Shown: positions 25,919-36,877, numbered from the stretch's first letter. The stretch: DNA of 64,000 nucleotides from Bacteroides coprosuis DSM 18011 (GCA_000212915.1 CM001167.1:2100780-2164779), one strand, 5' to 3'. Notes: generated by a model not told the origin, from the sequence alone. A program made the numbers and translations.

Positions 25919-28459
25919 TTAAAAGAAGAAATCACGTTCAATTGCTACGGACAGTTTATATCTAAATTTCTTCAAAGATTCCCACTGATTACTATTTCTT
26001 ATTCTGCATTCAATATAAAGGAACACCTCAGATGAAGTAGTCTTATGAGAAGAGATTGTAAATAGATAGTCTATTTCACGATCTTGTGATCGACTCTCTT
26101 TTTTATCCAATGTATATGTAAATATATCGCTAATAACATCTTTCCCATCATCTTCTGATGTAGCAAAATAGGCCTTGATATCTCTTGCAACCACACCTTT
26201 ACCTATCGGTTCTTTCTGATAAAATTGAACACGATGTTGATTAGTTGTAATCCGATTGTTTGCTTGATTAATTACATCTACATCTACCTCTCGCAAAGTG
26301 TCTTTTCGTTTACGTTGTATATAAAGAAGGGGAGTAATACACTCTTGCAAAGATCCTCCTCCATGAACATAACGGCTTCCCGAACCTTGGCGGCGGAGTC
26401 TGTTAATTCCTTTGGGTATGGCTATAGAATAATCAGAAACTATCTTGAGTTCTTTAGCAGAATATACCTTGAAATTAGAGTTTGGAACTAAATTCTGTCC
26501 TAGGATATAGCGTCTATTGAGTATTTCTATATCTCCTTCTAAAGGTTCAGATATGTAATCGCTCTCTTCCAGACTTTGATATTGATACAAAAATCCATGA
26601 TCTGCGGTAAGTAGTATATGAGTAGCATTCATATTAGTTAGTTTCTTAACTAAGTTTATTAAGTAATCTAGCTCATCTTCAACAGCCTTAACCAGTTTTT
26701 CTTCACTCGTTTTATCATCCCCTATTTTGTCTATTTGGTTATGATAAATATAGATCAGATCATTTTCCTGAACCAATCGTTTTGCCTCTTCACCCCGCGA
26801 TGACATCTGCATCACTTCTTCAGCAGTAATAGCAGTTGCATGAACCGTAGAGTTTGTTTTCAATATCTTATCTCTACACAAAGTCCCTACACTACTCATT
26901 CCATCCACATCAATGGCATCACCATTACCGAAACTCAACTCTGTATGAGGGAGTAAAGCAGCCATACCCAACTGGGTATAGGAAGGTAACCCTGTAAACA
27001 GATAGTCCAATTCTGAACTTAATCTATTTTCTGTCGAAGTAATGCGTTGATGCAACTCTACCCCACACTCATAACGTAAAGCATCAGAAATTATCACAAA
27101 AGTTTTACGTTTAGCATCTAAAAAACGAGGCTTAACGAAATGACTATAAAACTTATGTTGACTCTTATCTCCCCAATACCACTCTTCTTGTTTGTCTACA
27201 AATCTCTGCCATTTCTCACTTTGATGAAGTAACCAATCATTGTTATAGCTATTTTCTATATCGGTAGCCAGTTGATATAGCAAATCTGAAGAATGCGTTT
27301 CTCTAAAGTATTGAATAAATTTGCGGTAGAAATAATCAGCTTTATACCAATCCTCGGTATAGCTTTTAAGTACTTCAGCATACGAATAACAAGACATTGA
27401 ATTCGTTTGAGATTGATATTCTCTGTATTGTATAGCCATTACTAAGGCCTGGTAATACGATTTATACTTAGCATACCAATAGGTATGAGAGCGTTGTTTT
27501 ATAAAATCTAGCAGTTTATCAGACTCTTTACTTTGATGAGCTATTAAACGAACTAATCCTCGAATAATTTCTTGATCGAAAGACTCATACAAGTCTTCTT
27601 GTATAATCTGTTCTAAAGGAACTTTTGCTACTATATTTACAATATTTAAGCGTTCTTCTAATTGATGGCTTAATTCTTCAAAAGCTTCTGCAAACTTAAA
27701 CGAATCTTTCCAACTATTGATCAGTACAATAGCCGACTCATTAAGTAAAGAATCAGAAGCTGTAACTGTCCAGTTTTTACGAAACAACTGAATTAAGAAA
27801 TCAGAAATAGTAAGATCTTCAACAGATAATAAAAAGCGTTTAGAGGAATCTACCTGACTATAAAGCCTAAGAACATCATTCCAAAAGAATTTATTTAACT
27901 GATATCGCTCTAGTTCTGCTGTTAATCTCTCCTCTTCTTCTTCTAGAAAAGCTTGAGCATAATACTGCAACATTTCATCTACTTGAGCCACACTACTACC
28001 AAATACAACCTGACAAAGTTTTAGACTTAATTGATCTAAACTATCTTCAGGGTGATAGGCTTTCTTAAAGGCACGCAAGCGTTCCTTACTATTGAAGAAC
28101 TCAATATGTTGGCTTACCCACGCTTTGGTGTCCGGACGAATCGGCAACTCCATATCTTGCAAAAGGAGAGCTACCTGATCGGTAGCGAATAGTTTATTGC
28201 TTTCTTCAATATCAAGTAGCCAGTTGTATTCATCAACAGGTCGCTTATAGGGAATATAGAGGAGAAACTTCTCCTCTGGATGCTTTATATAAACGTTGTA
28301 TTTAATAGCAAACTCATTGTGAGCTACCTTCTCTTTTAAAATGTCCCCCAACTCCAAGGTCTCAAATACACTTGTAAACTCCTCATGCTCATCATACCAC
28401 ACCAAAATGCGATACTTCTGAAACAACTGCAATAAACTCTCTTCTATTCTTGCTTTCAT
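25919..28459 (-). CDS. pglZ: BREX protein PglZ (alkaline-phosphatase-superfamily, type A)
   Basis: 846 aa. The central PglZ domain starts at about 450 with KTFVIISDALRYECG, holding the metal/nucleophile-type Asp. The second metal segment HILLTADHGFLYQ lies near 620. An N-terminal helical region (LLQLFQKYRILVWYDEHEEF) and a C-terminal beta-rich domain complete the type A form. The start overlaps the pglX stop by four bases (28456-28459), giving coupled translation. Required for BREX methylation and defence in characterised type 1 systems. Confidence 0.93.
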   Translation of the reverse strand: MKARIEESLLQLFQKYRILVWYDEHEEFTSVFETLELGDILKEKVAHNEFAIKYNVYIKHPEEKFLLYIPYKRPVDEYNWLLDIEESNKLFATDQVALLLQDMELPIRPDTKAWVSQHIEFFNSKERLRAFKKAYHPEDSLDQLSLKLCQVVFGSSVAQVDEMLQYYAQAFLEEEEERLTAELERYQLNKFFWNDVLRLYSQVDSSKRFLLSVEDLTISDFLIQLFRKNWTVTASDSLLNESAIVLINSWKDSFKFAEAFEELSHQLEERLNIVNIVAKVPLEQIIQEDLYESFDQEIIRGLVRLIAHQSKESDKLLDFIKQRSHTYWYAKYKSYYQALVMAIQYREYQSQTNSMSCYSYAEVLKSYTEDWYKADYFYRKFIQYFRETHSSDLLYQLATDIENSYNNDWLLHQSEKWQRFVDKQEEWYWGDKSQHKFYSHFVKPRFLDAKRKTFVIISDALRYECGVELHQRITSTENRLSSELDYLFTGLPSYTQLGMAALLPHTELSFGNGDAIDVDGMSSVGTLCRDKILKTNSTVHATAITAEEVMQMSSRGEEAKRLVQENDLIYIYHNQIDKIGDDKTSEEKLVKAVEDELDYLINLVKKLTNMNATHILLTADHGFLYQYQSLEESDYISEPLEGDIEILNRRYILGQNLVPNSNFKVYSAKELKIVSDYSIAIPKGINRLRRQGSGSRYVHGGGSLQECITPLLYIQRKRKDTLREVDVDVINQANNRITTNQHRVQFYQKEPIGKGVVARDIKAYFATSEDDGKDVISDIFTYTLDKKESRSQDREIDYLFTISSHKTTSSEVFLYIECRIRNSNQWESLKKFRYKLSVAIERDFFF

Positions 28460-31400
28460 CTTATTTCTTCTGTTTTGATCCAGTCAAATTTACGGACCGA
28501 TGCTTTCTTCTTTTTATCGTTCAGTCCGTTTACCTCTTCTACTACACTACCTAGCTTGTTGTAATTCACCAATACCCCATCATCTAAATCGAGGGATATG
28601 CGATCTACAGCTAGTTTATAGAGTTCCTTGCTATACACTTCACAATCCACCAATTTACTCTTCAATTCATCTATGCGTTTAGTGGCTTGTGTGCGCTCTC
28701 CCCCCGAAATAGTGGGCAAGTAATCCTCTTGTATTTGAATGTCATTCTCTAGCTTTTGGATATAGGGGTGTAAGTAGTTATTGAGTACTTCATTGAGTGT
28801 ATCGGGTGTATAGCGATGAAGATAAATCAATGCACGGAAAGCACCTTTGGGTGAACTCAGCATCCAATAGATGGGTCGTTTTTGATAACGCTTGATGTGA
28901 TCTTTATAGAAATCTTTTACAAAATACTCTCGGAGCGAAGAGCGTCCTAAGCAACTCTGTAAATAATTGAGGTTATCGTGTAATTCTGTATCCCCAAAGC
29001 TAGCACGTAAGAAATATTCAAATTGCTTACTCAAGTCATCTTCGAAACCTTCCTCTTCCAATACAGGAATGATGCCATCTGCATCGGGCTGCAACCCAAC
29101 TTCCTCTGCACTCTTTTCGATCTTTGCATAATAATCGGCAAGCGTTTCCCCTTGGTTAGCTAAAATCAACCCTTCTTTATCGAGTGAATAGCGCCCCATC
29201 AAGCATCCTACACCATAGCTTACCAATTGCATCATAACCTCCTTGGCACTAAATACCAACTTCCCATTTTTAATAGGAGCTTCATCTTTCAAAAGGGTAA
29301 TTTGCTCTAAAGGTACTTCGGGAGTCAGCTCTTCTTCAAGCCCGTAAATCGCTATAAACTCTTTATTAAGGGTTTCTTCGTTGCGGTGCAAGGTATGAAA
29401 TTGCTCTGTCCAATAGTCTTGATAAGCTTGAAAAGCCTCTTGGATACGCTGCTTGCCTTGACGAATGAGTTCGTTTTGCTTAAAGTCCCAAGAGGTTTCG
29501 CGGGAATCCCATTCGGTTTTGGATATAGAAATGTTTTGCTGAACAAAACTTATTAATTGATTATTATTATCTTTTTTATCTAAAATAGGGAAATTAACAG
29601 CATCACCTACTTGAAAAGCTATAGTTGGATTTAATATATGCTTTATTTCTGATATAATAACAGTATTCAATAAACCTAAAATATAAAAAGGTTTCCTGTC
29701 TTTGCTATTAAAAATAGACATACCATTAACATCAAAAACAAAACCTTCTGGATAGTACCTAAAAGCTCTAAAATTGGATGCTGTCAGTGACCACGATATA
29801 CTTTCTTTGAAATAATATTTAGGATTTCGAACAACAGATCTAAGCTTACCCCTCTTATCCGTAAAATTTCGTATTTCCTCTCCATCATTTTGCCAATTAA
29901 CTAGAAACTCTTGATTGCCATACCATTTTCTGGCAGAACCTCCTTTATTATAAGGAAACCACTTTTTGCGAGATGCAATAGAATCTTCAATGGAATGAAT
30001 CTGCAATCCCATTGTATCAGAATCAATCTCAGACCATAAGCGCATAAATCGATCATTATTACCCGTCTGTAATCCAACTTTTACATCATATTTTTTAGAT
30101 AAGAGTGGAGTTTGATCAAAAATATCAATCACCTTTTCGCTCACCCAATACCCAATATTACACCCTGGAATACTTTTAAAGTTGGATTGGTTGGTGGTAT
30201 AGAATACTTGTATACCAGCTTCTTTGTCCTTAAGATCTTCTAAATGACTATAATCAATTGTTTTATATTTTGAGTAATTAACTTTTAAAGTTTTATCTTT
30301 TATTGCACATAAAAATAAATTACGAATATCATTAGAATCAATATATTGGAATGTTCTTTCATGTAACTTATAATAATACCCTGAATAATTCTTTTTAGCA
30401 GATTTATATAAAGTAAAAGCTGTAGATCCCCAATCTATGCCAAAGATACCTCGTCCCATATGTAGTAAGGAGTTAATGCACACATTATCAATAATTTTAT
30501 TGCGTAAGTTTTCAAAAGATGATAAGAATAGCCAAGAAGGTAATATGATCATACTGAGAAAAGAATTAGGCTTAATTAATTTTAGTCCTCTCTCTATAAA
30601 ACAAGTACATAAATCAGACTTGCTATCGGGATAAACTTTAGTTACATAGTCTTTTAAAGTTTTATTAAAATCCCCTCCTCCCAAGTATGGGGGATTAGCC
30701 ACCATAGTAAAGTAAGTTTTCTGTAACGTGAGTAACTGACGAATAATAACATCTAATTTTGTAAGATGATCAACATCTGTAAAAAGAGTCTTAGATCTAT
30801 TATTCTGTATAACCGTTAACACTTGATTTAACTCAAGTTCAGTGGCTTGAGGTTGATATAGAGAGCCAATATTTGTTGCCTCACGCATCCATGCCAAGTC
30901 TTTTATGAACTCTTCACTTAAATCCAATTTCAACTCAGTAAATAGAGATGATAACTCCGACTCTGATAACTCCAAATCTTGATACACCCAAATATGCGGA
31001 GATAAACACGCTCTTCTAAAAAAACCTTGATCATAAGATCTAGCTTTTAAATAGATAGCCAAACTAGCCAACTGTCCAGCACGCTCATCAATCTCATAGC
31101 CATATAAGTTCTTCTCAATAATTAGCTGTGCTATATCACGTCTACGATATCCTTCCTCCTCATAAATAAGTGTAAGTAACTCAAAAGCATAAACTAAGAT
31201 ATGTCCACTTCCACAGGCAGGATCTACAAGAGTGAGCTCTTCGGGAGAACTAATCTTCAAAAAGTCATCTTCTTGTTCTGTTTCAATATAGTAGGGCATT
31301 TTCTCTTTTAAGCTAGAATTTGGAAAGTTTTGCATCCAAAGTTTACCTAGCGTATTTTGCACCATGTATTCCACAATCCAACGTGGCGTAAAAAGTTGTG

Positions 31401-32082
31401 TTACTGCAGGGATATCTTCTTTGGATACTTTCCCTGTTGCTCCCGAAACCTCATCTTTACGTTCGGAAATATAAAACTGATAGAGCCAACCTATGATTTC
31501 AACCTCACTACAATCTTCTTCACTCATACCCTCTACTACATCCGAGATGATGCTATGAGGAGAAGTTAAGTCGCTAGGCAACAAGAGTTCTGTATAATCA
31601 TCAATTCCTTCAAAAAGAAAAGGAAACAACTTATTTAAATAATTACATGCCGCCACTAAGAGTAAACGATAGGCCTCATTTTCAGGATTACCCGTAGTAT
31701 TATCTAAGACATGCAACACTTTATCTTTTTCAGCAATAGACATTAATTCGTTACTTATATCAGCCGCCTTAGCATTTGCTAATATTTCAGGTATGCTTTC
31801 TCCTGCTTTAGGTGTTACCACTTTCACATGAAAAGGATGATAATCATTAATATCCATAAAACGAAGTGCAATGAATCGGTTGAACCAAGTATAAGCGACC
31901 CGATCAATCAAAGCCTCTTTCTCTTTTTTATCTACAATCTTTAAGAGATTGCTATGTACCTCTTCTTTTCCTCGAAGCTCTGCAGTATCTCCTTTTAATA
32001 CAAAGTCTAGTTTAGCCGCAATCTGCTCTTTTAGTTTATTTCGTGCCCCTTGTGCAAAGGCTTTTAATGCATTCGTATTCAT
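28456..32082 (-). CDS. pglX: BREX protein PglX (adenine-specific DNA methyltransferase)
   Basis: 1208 aa. Methyltransferase motif I (LTLVDPACGSGHIL, about residue 285) and the catalytic motif NPPYLGGG (about 463) mark a gamma-type N6-adenine methylase. The long middle part after NPPY (roughly + strand 29560-30660) is the likely target-recognition region. It reads visibly more AT-rich than the ends, as expected for an exchanged specificity module. Marks host DNA at a non-palindromic site in known systems; the site cannot be read from sequence. The frame is intact. Confidence 0.94.
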   Translation of the reverse strand: MNTNALKAFAQGARNKLKEQIAAKLDFVLKGDTAELRGKEEVHSNLLKIVDKKEKEALIDRVAYTWFNRFIALRFMDINDYHPFHVKVVTPKAGESIPEILANAKAADISNELMSIAEKDKVLHVLDNTTGNPENEAYRLLLVAACNYLNKLFPFLFEGIDDYTELLLPSDLTSPHSIISDVVEGMSEEDCSEVEIIGWLYQFYISERKDEVSGATGKVSKEDIPAVTQLFTPRWIVEYMVQNTLGKLWMQNFPNSSLKEKMPYYIETEQEDDFLKISSPEELTLVDPACGSGHILVYAFELLTLIYEEEGYRRRDIAQLIIEKNLYGYEIDERAGQLASLAIYLKARSYDQGFFRRACLSPHIWVYQDLELSESELSSLFTELKLDLSEEFIKDLAWMREATNIGSLYQPQATELELNQVLTVIQNNRSKTLFTDVDHLTKLDVIIRQLLTLQKTYFTMVANPPYLGGGDFNKTLKDYVTKVYPDSKSDLCTCFIERGLKLIKPNSFLSMIILPSWLFLSSFENLRNKIIDNVCINSLLHMGRGIFGIDWGSTAFTLYKSAKKNYSGYYYKLHERTFQYIDSNDIRNLFLCAIKDKTLKVNYSKYKTIDYSHLEDLKDKEAGIQVFYTTNQSNFKSIPGCNIGYWVSEKVIDIFDQTPLLSKKYDVKVGLQTGNNDRFMRLWSEIDSDTMGLQIHSIEDSIASRKKWFPYNKGGSARKWYGNQEFLVNWQNDGEEIRNFTDKRGKLRSVVRNPKYYFKESISWSLTASNFRAFRYYPEGFVFDVNGMSIFNSKDRKPFYILGLLNTVIISEIKHILNPTIAFQVGDAVNFPILDKKDNNNQLISFVQQNISISKTEWDSRETSWDFKQNELIRQGKQRIQEAFQAYQDYWTEQFHTLHRNEETLNKEFIAIYGLEEELTPEVPLEQITLLKDEAPIKNGKLVFSAKEVMMQLVSYGVGCLMGRYSLDKEGLILANQGETLADYYAKIEKSAEEVGLQPDADGIIPVLEEEGFEDDLSKQFEYFLRASFGDTELHDNLNYLQSCLGRSSLREYFVKDFYKDHIKRYQKRPIYWMLSSPKGAFRALIYLHRYTPDTLNEVLNNYLHPYIQKLENDIQIQEDYLPTISGGERTQATKRIDELKSKLVDCEVYSKELYKLAVDRISLDLDDGVLVNYNKLGSVVEEVNGLNDKKKKASVRKFDWIKTEEIR

Positions 32083-32087
32083 AGTTA

Positions 32088-35000
32088 CTATTTCAGATAT
32101 ATTACCTTATTATTTTTAATCTCATGCTCCAGTGCCTTTCTCATTTTGGATAAGTAAAGCTCCACATCTTCTTTTGTTTCAAGACTCTTGTGTTCTACAT
32201 TTACTTGACTAAGTATTTTCTCTAGCCTTACCGCTTTTTTTATAGGTCGATAAGACTCTACAGGTTCTGCAGCCACCGGTGAGTGTGCGGAGGTGTCTGT
32301 ATATTTCACCTCTTTTTTATCTGACTCTGGAGGGCGATTATAATACTCGTATCGATCAGATATATGATTTATCAGATCAATATGCATTTGCTTCAACTCT
32401 TCGTTATAAGACAGTAAGCGACTAATAAATTTGCAATTATCAATCTCTGTTTTCTTTTCTTCTAATTGGCTTAAAACACGTACTTGCTCAGCTTTAGGTA
32501 ATGACTGAAATAAATCAACACTTTCAATAGAATGAAGAATCTCTTTATATTGCTCTAATCGGTTTTCACGCTCTTGATGCAACTCATCAATAATCTGCTT
32601 TTCTATTTCACGAATCCAGTCGGACGCATTATTAAGCTGTCCAAGTACTTTACTCGTAGAATCAGTAACTAAAGTCCTTAGATCTTCTATTCTTTTATTT
32701 TTTATATATTCTAAATTTACTGCACCTTGGCTTAATAATATTTTAATTTTTTTATAAATTTCCTTTTGGGGTCCATTGCTAAACATCTTAAACTCATCAA
32801 ATAGCTCCTTATCATCCAGTAGATCATCGTTATATTGCGTATAGTTTTTGAGCAAGTCACCATATTCTAAATGCAGCAATTTCTCCAAGTTTTCTTCAAA
32901 CTCCGTAAGTTCTCCATAGAACGGGTACTGATCCTGCATATCGATATAGCTGCGTACCTGCGTAAGTAGGGCTTGCCCTTTGCTTTGGAATAAACGAACT
33001 ATTTCTTTTGCTTCGGAAGCTGAGTTGGTTTCATTAAATAATTCTGCATGAAAACGTTTAAATGCATTTAATACAGAAAGATCAAACTCTTCCTGCAAAG
33101 TGATACGCACTTCTTGATAAGAGCGATTGTTTAATAAACCCTCCAAAAACTCTTGATCATCCAAAGTATTTGTAACTTTCTTAGCCTCTATTTTTCCCTT
33201 TTTAGACAACATAGCTAATAAGCACCACACCTCCATCAGTTCCCAACCATAAGGGCGACTACCAAAATAATCCTTTATTTCGGCTAAATTAACTCGTTTA
33301 CTTAAATTTTCTTGTCGAGTGAGATAAGTAAGAATTTCATTAGACGCCTGAGTAAACTTAGAGTTTGTCTCTATATTATCGAAAATAGAAGTTTGGTGAT
33401 CAGGGCTTAAAATAGTCTTTAGCCTTTGTTCACTAAAATCAAAATCAACAACCAAATGCAATTTTGTATAGACCGTTTCTACTAATTCTTGGAAAGCTTC
33501 GCTAATGACTACTTTGGCATCTGAAGAGGATGACTTAGCATGAACCGATCCATTGATATAATAATCCGAATCGATCACTACCCGCTCTATCATTTCTTTC
33601 AACTTATTTTCGCGAACATGATTGTATTTTATTTTCTTAGCCAAAATATCGCGTCGGCTATCTTTCATTGTTTTAGTTTGCTCGCGCGAGTAATAAGATT
33701 TTGTTTGAATAGAAATACGCATTTCTTGCATCAAACGATTATCTGTAGGTAGCTTTACCCGCATCATGGGAACATCAACAGTCCCAGCATAAAAATAGCT
33801 TTCACTTCCTTCGTTTGAAAACTCTATACTTAATTCATAAGTTCTACCAAATGTTGAATTATTAATTACACGTGTATAGAAAAAGTCTCGTTGGTAGTCT
33901 GACAAATATATTTTAGATCCTTTCAAGATGTGATCATAAATCAACTCATTCAATTGTTGATTGAGTTCACGTTCCTCTACTGGCGTGTTTTTAATCTCTT
34001 CTTCTATATCTTTCTCTTCATTCGTCAAGTACTCATAGACCTCCCCCTTACGTTGTATATAAGTTTGATCTTCTAATGTATTCAAAGCCACCTGTACTTG
34101 CTTTTGGTGGTCATTGATGTTTATTGTATAGCTATCAATAAGTAAAGTACCTATATTCTCGGCAGTAGTTAGAATATCATCGCCATTATACTTTAATAAG
34201 AATAGTAATTTCATAATACGAATAGCCATTGGATTATTCTTTAATAATCCTTCCGCTTGAATAATGGCATTTTGAGCCTCCGTACGTAACGTACCACGAA
34301 GGCCTTCAAATAAGAAATCAAAACCTACTAATGGAGTTGGATTTTGCTCCTCTTTAGGGAGTTTCTTTAAGACATCCTGGAAGACACCCAACATAGATCG
34401 TTCACCGACAGATTGACTACGTCCTTGAAATACGTTATGTTCAGATAATTTTTTAAGGCATTCTTGAAACAAATTAAACTGGTAAGGCACAAAAGGATAT
34501 TTGTTAGAAAAATCTAGATCTGAAGTGTAAAAATTATCCTGATGCTTCCCTTTTCCTGTTATACTTAAAAGTGTTTTTAGGTTGTTGTGTTCTATTTGAT
34601 AAATATCCTTTAAATAGTTTGTACCCTCTTCTGTTTTATCTAATAAACGGCGTTCTATAACCTCGTCAATATTGGCAGAAGTTAGCGGTATCTTTATCTT
34701 AAAACGTCCTTGAATTTTAGAAAAGTCATCTTTTTCTAATGCTGCTATATTAGCCACATGGTGCTCCAACGTTTCTTGCGAGGTAACAAATACCCAGCTA
34801 CGTCCACCACATTTAGTAAGTAATGATTCGGCTATAGTTTGTAAGTTAAGCATAAGGGCTTTATCCTCTGCTATAAACTGTCCCACTTCATCAACAAAGA
34901 AATTGAGTTGTGATTTGTCTCCTTTAGAATTTAAATACTCTTTAACTAAGTCTGCAAAAAGAGCAATCGATTGCTTATAACTATCCTTAAAGCTTTTAAT

Positions 35001-35666
35001 AAAGTCGTCATAATCTGCAGAAGCAGCCCCGAATAAAGACGCACAAGCTTGAGCTACTGCCTCTTTTACTTCAGGTACGAAGTATCTATTTCGCACCTCT
35101 TCCCAAGGTTTATTATAATTTTGTAGGAAAAGCTCTTTAAAAGCTTCATACTTAGTTTGCTTATCTAGATACATTTCAAAGTCAGCTACATGAGGCTCAG
35201 CCCCATAGTAACCCAAATGATCATAAAAAACCTTATAGAAAACTTGTAGAATAGCACTATCACTCTCTTTAGAAGTTCGTTCAGCTTGTTGGTCAATGTT
35301 AAACAAAATACTCTCAGCATCATAGTTACGCAGAGCTCGTGAAATATCACCCTTTAGCTTGGGATCATCTTCTATCTTATTGGCAAAGATCTCTCCCACA
35401 TTCTCTTTATTCTCAAGGATATAGCTCAACATCTTAAGCAAGTGCGACTTACCCGAGCCATAGAAGCCAGAGATCCAGACTCCATTTACTCGAACAGCTT
35501 GACGTGGCACATTATAAGCTTCAAAAAAATCAGCTAATTTACTTTTAATCTCATTGGTGATTACATATTCATCTACTTCTTGTTTTAAGTGTTCTGTATC
35601 ATCGGCTTTAATCACCGTTTCAATAATACGATTATAGTCTTTTTTAAATAAATTCAATAAAGTCAT
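32088..35666 (-). CDS. brxC: BREX protein BrxC (P-loop ATPase)
   Basis: 1192 aa. Walker A GFYGSGKS (residues 67-74) is preceded by VRVNGVWIS. A Walker B-like FFVDEVGQFIA lies near residue 267, with SQETLEHHVANIAALEKDDF following. Long helical and coiled-coil segments fill the C-terminal third. This is the large BrxC/PglY ATPase of BREX; in type 1 systems it is essential for both DNA modification and phage restriction. Six bases separate it from pglX. Confidence 0.93.
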   Translation of the reverse strand: MTLLNLFKKDYNRIIETVIKADDTEHLKQEVDEYVITNEIKSKLADFFEAYNVPRQAVRVNGVWISGFYGSGKSHLLKMLSYILENKENVGEIFANKIEDDPKLKGDISRALRNYDAESILFNIDQQAERTSKESDSAILQVFYKVFYDHLGYYGAEPHVADFEMYLDKQTKYEAFKELFLQNYNKPWEEVRNRYFVPEVKEAVAQACASLFGAASADYDDFIKSFKDSYKQSIALFADLVKEYLNSKGDKSQLNFFVDEVGQFIAEDKALMLNLQTIAESLLTKCGGRSWVFVTSQETLEHHVANIAALEKDDFSKIQGRFKIKIPLTSANIDEVIERRLLDKTEEGTNYLKDIYQIEHNNLKTLLSITGKGKHQDNFYTSDLDFSNKYPFVPYQFNLFQECLKKLSEHNVFQGRSQSVGERSMLGVFQDVLKKLPKEEQNPTPLVGFDFLFEGLRGTLRTEAQNAIIQAEGLLKNNPMAIRIMKLLFLLKYNGDDILTTAENIGTLLIDSYTININDHQKQVQVALNTLEDQTYIQRKGEVYEYLTNEEKDIEEEIKNTPVEERELNQQLNELIYDHILKGSKIYLSDYQRDFFYTRVINNSTFGRTYELSIEFSNEGSESYFYAGTVDVPMMRVKLPTDNRLMQEMRISIQTKSYYSREQTKTMKDSRRDILAKKIKYNHVRENKLKEMIERVVIDSDYYINGSVHAKSSSSDAKVVISEAFQELVETVYTKLHLVVDFDFSEQRLKTILSPDHQTSIFDNIETNSKFTQASNEILTYLTRQENLSKRVNLAEIKDYFGSRPYGWELMEVWCLLAMLSKKGKIEAKKVTNTLDDQEFLEGLLNNRSYQEVRITLQEEFDLSVLNAFKRFHAELFNETNSASEAKEIVRLFQSKGQALLTQVRSYIDMQDQYPFYGELTEFEENLEKLLHLEYGDLLKNYTQYNDDLLDDKELFDEFKMFSNGPQKEIYKKIKILLSQGAVNLEYIKNKRIEDLRTLVTDSTSKVLGQLNNASDWIREIEKQIIDELHQERENRLEQYKEILHSIESVDLFQSLPKAEQVRVLSQLEEKKTEIDNCKFISRLLSYNEELKQMHIDLINHISDRYEYYNRPPESDKKEVKYTDTSAHSPVAAEPVESYRPIKKAVRLEKILSQVNVEHKSLETKEDVELYLSKMRKALEHEIKNNKVIYLK

Positions 35667-35677
35667 AGTATCTTAGA

Positions 35678-36265
35678 TTAAAGTTTATATTCTAGTATAT
35701 TAAAAGCTCTGTAGTAATTATCATCTTTAAGCTTTCCAAAAATATTTAAAGCCTGCCCTGTATATTCTCCAGGAAAAAACAGTAAAGTAGGCATCTCTTT
35801 TACAATACTTTGTAAGTTGTTTAGTATAATATGAGAACGTATAAATGGGTATACTGCTCCTATTCCTTTTAAAAAGAGGATTTGATATTCACCTGTATCT
35901 ATTAATTCTTTAATTTTAGGAATAAAGCGATTGTGTATATCTAAAACAGATTGAGTAGCTCTTAGAAAATCATGTTTGTCATCTTCTCGCATTTCTTGTT
36001 CGATCTCAAACATCTCATCAAGGCCCACATCTTCTTGAATAATAGAGACACTCAATTCAAAAAGATCAAGACAGAGAACAGAAATATTTTGTACTTTGAG
36101 CTTTTGAACTAAGCCTTTAATTTCTAATTCTACCGTAGCCTCTTTTTGAATATCGTAAGGGTATATCCAAAAAGGGATTTCTCCACCCAAGGCTTCCATG
36201 TTAAGATATCGTTCAGAACTAACGATAGGAAAAAGATCTGTTACTGTGTTTATCTCTGTTTTCAT
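35678..36265 (-). CDS. brxB: BREX protein BrxB (DUF1788)
   Basis: 195 aa, size and position (between brxA and brxC) as in type 1 BREX. The sequence shows the DUF1788 pattern: PFWIYPYDIQ near the N-terminus, ending in the conserved IRSHIILNNLQ and LLFFPGEYTGQALNIFGKL segments. Essential BREX component of unclear biochemistry. Two bases separate it from brxA. Confidence 0.9.
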   Translation of the reverse strand: MKTEINTVTDLFPIVSSERYLNMEALGGEIPFWIYPYDIQKEATVELEIKGLVQKLKVQNISVLCLDLFELSVSIIQEDVGLDEMFEIEQEMREDDKHDFLRATQSVLDIHNRFIPKIKELIDTGEYQILFLKGIGAVYPFIRSHIILNNLQSIVKEMPTLLFFPGEYTGQALNIFGKLKDDNYYRAFNILEYKL

Positions 36266-36267
36266 TT

Positions 36268-36837
36268 CTAATTCAATAAGTATTTTAAATCTTCTTTTGA
36301 AAGTAAACTCCGTATCTGCAAGTTCAAATATGGAATTAGTATCGTTCGCGAGGAAATCTGATCTATTAATCCGGCTTCTTCAAGCATCTTAAATAATACT
36401 TGTTTTATTTTATATTTTGTACTCTCTGCTAAGTTTTCAATTTGACTATATTCTAATGCTTTACGGTTAAAAAAAACCGTATAGTCTAATTCATCAATAG
36501 AGAACTTAAGTAACTTCACATTTTCAAGAATCACTTCTTCCACAAACTCTTTTAAAAAAAGATAAGTCCGTATACAACTGATAAAACAAATTAAACGCTG
36601 ATTCTCAATAGACATAAAAGCAAGAGCACTTATTTCATCCTCACTTAATTGTTTCATTCTCAAAATTAACTCAATAAACTCTCTTTTATTAGTAGAAAGC
36701 CGTTGTTTATTAAGAACACTAGGATCTAAATCTTCTATCTCAATATTTTTACTACTTAATACCTCAGCAAGAAGAACCATTTCATTCACTTTAAGAGAGG
36801 CTGCAGTAAATGAAAATCGATATTTTTTTATACTCAA
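36268..36837 (-). CDS. brxA: BREX protein BrxA (DUF1819)
   Basis: 189 aa, first gene of the operon. FSFTAASLKVNEMVLLAEVL at the N-terminus, then helical repeats, and IRSLLSKEDLKYLLN at the C-terminus match the small helical DNA-binding BrxA protein of type 1 BREX. Translation starts about 30 nt after the predicted transcription start. No brxR-type WYL regulator gene lies upstream. Confidence 0.88.
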   Translation of the reverse strand: MSIKKYRFSFTAASLKVNEMVLLAEVLSSKNIEIEDLDPSVLNKQRLSTNKREFIELILRMKQLSEDEISALAFMSIENQRLICFISCIRTYLFLKEFVEEVILENVKLLKFSIDELDYTVFFNRKALEYSQIENLAESTKYKIKQVLFKMLEEAGLIDQISSRTILIPYLNLQIRSLLSKEDLKYLLN

Positions 36838-36877
36838 GTGAATCTAGTTTTATTCGTGATTAAAATTATATGTCAAA

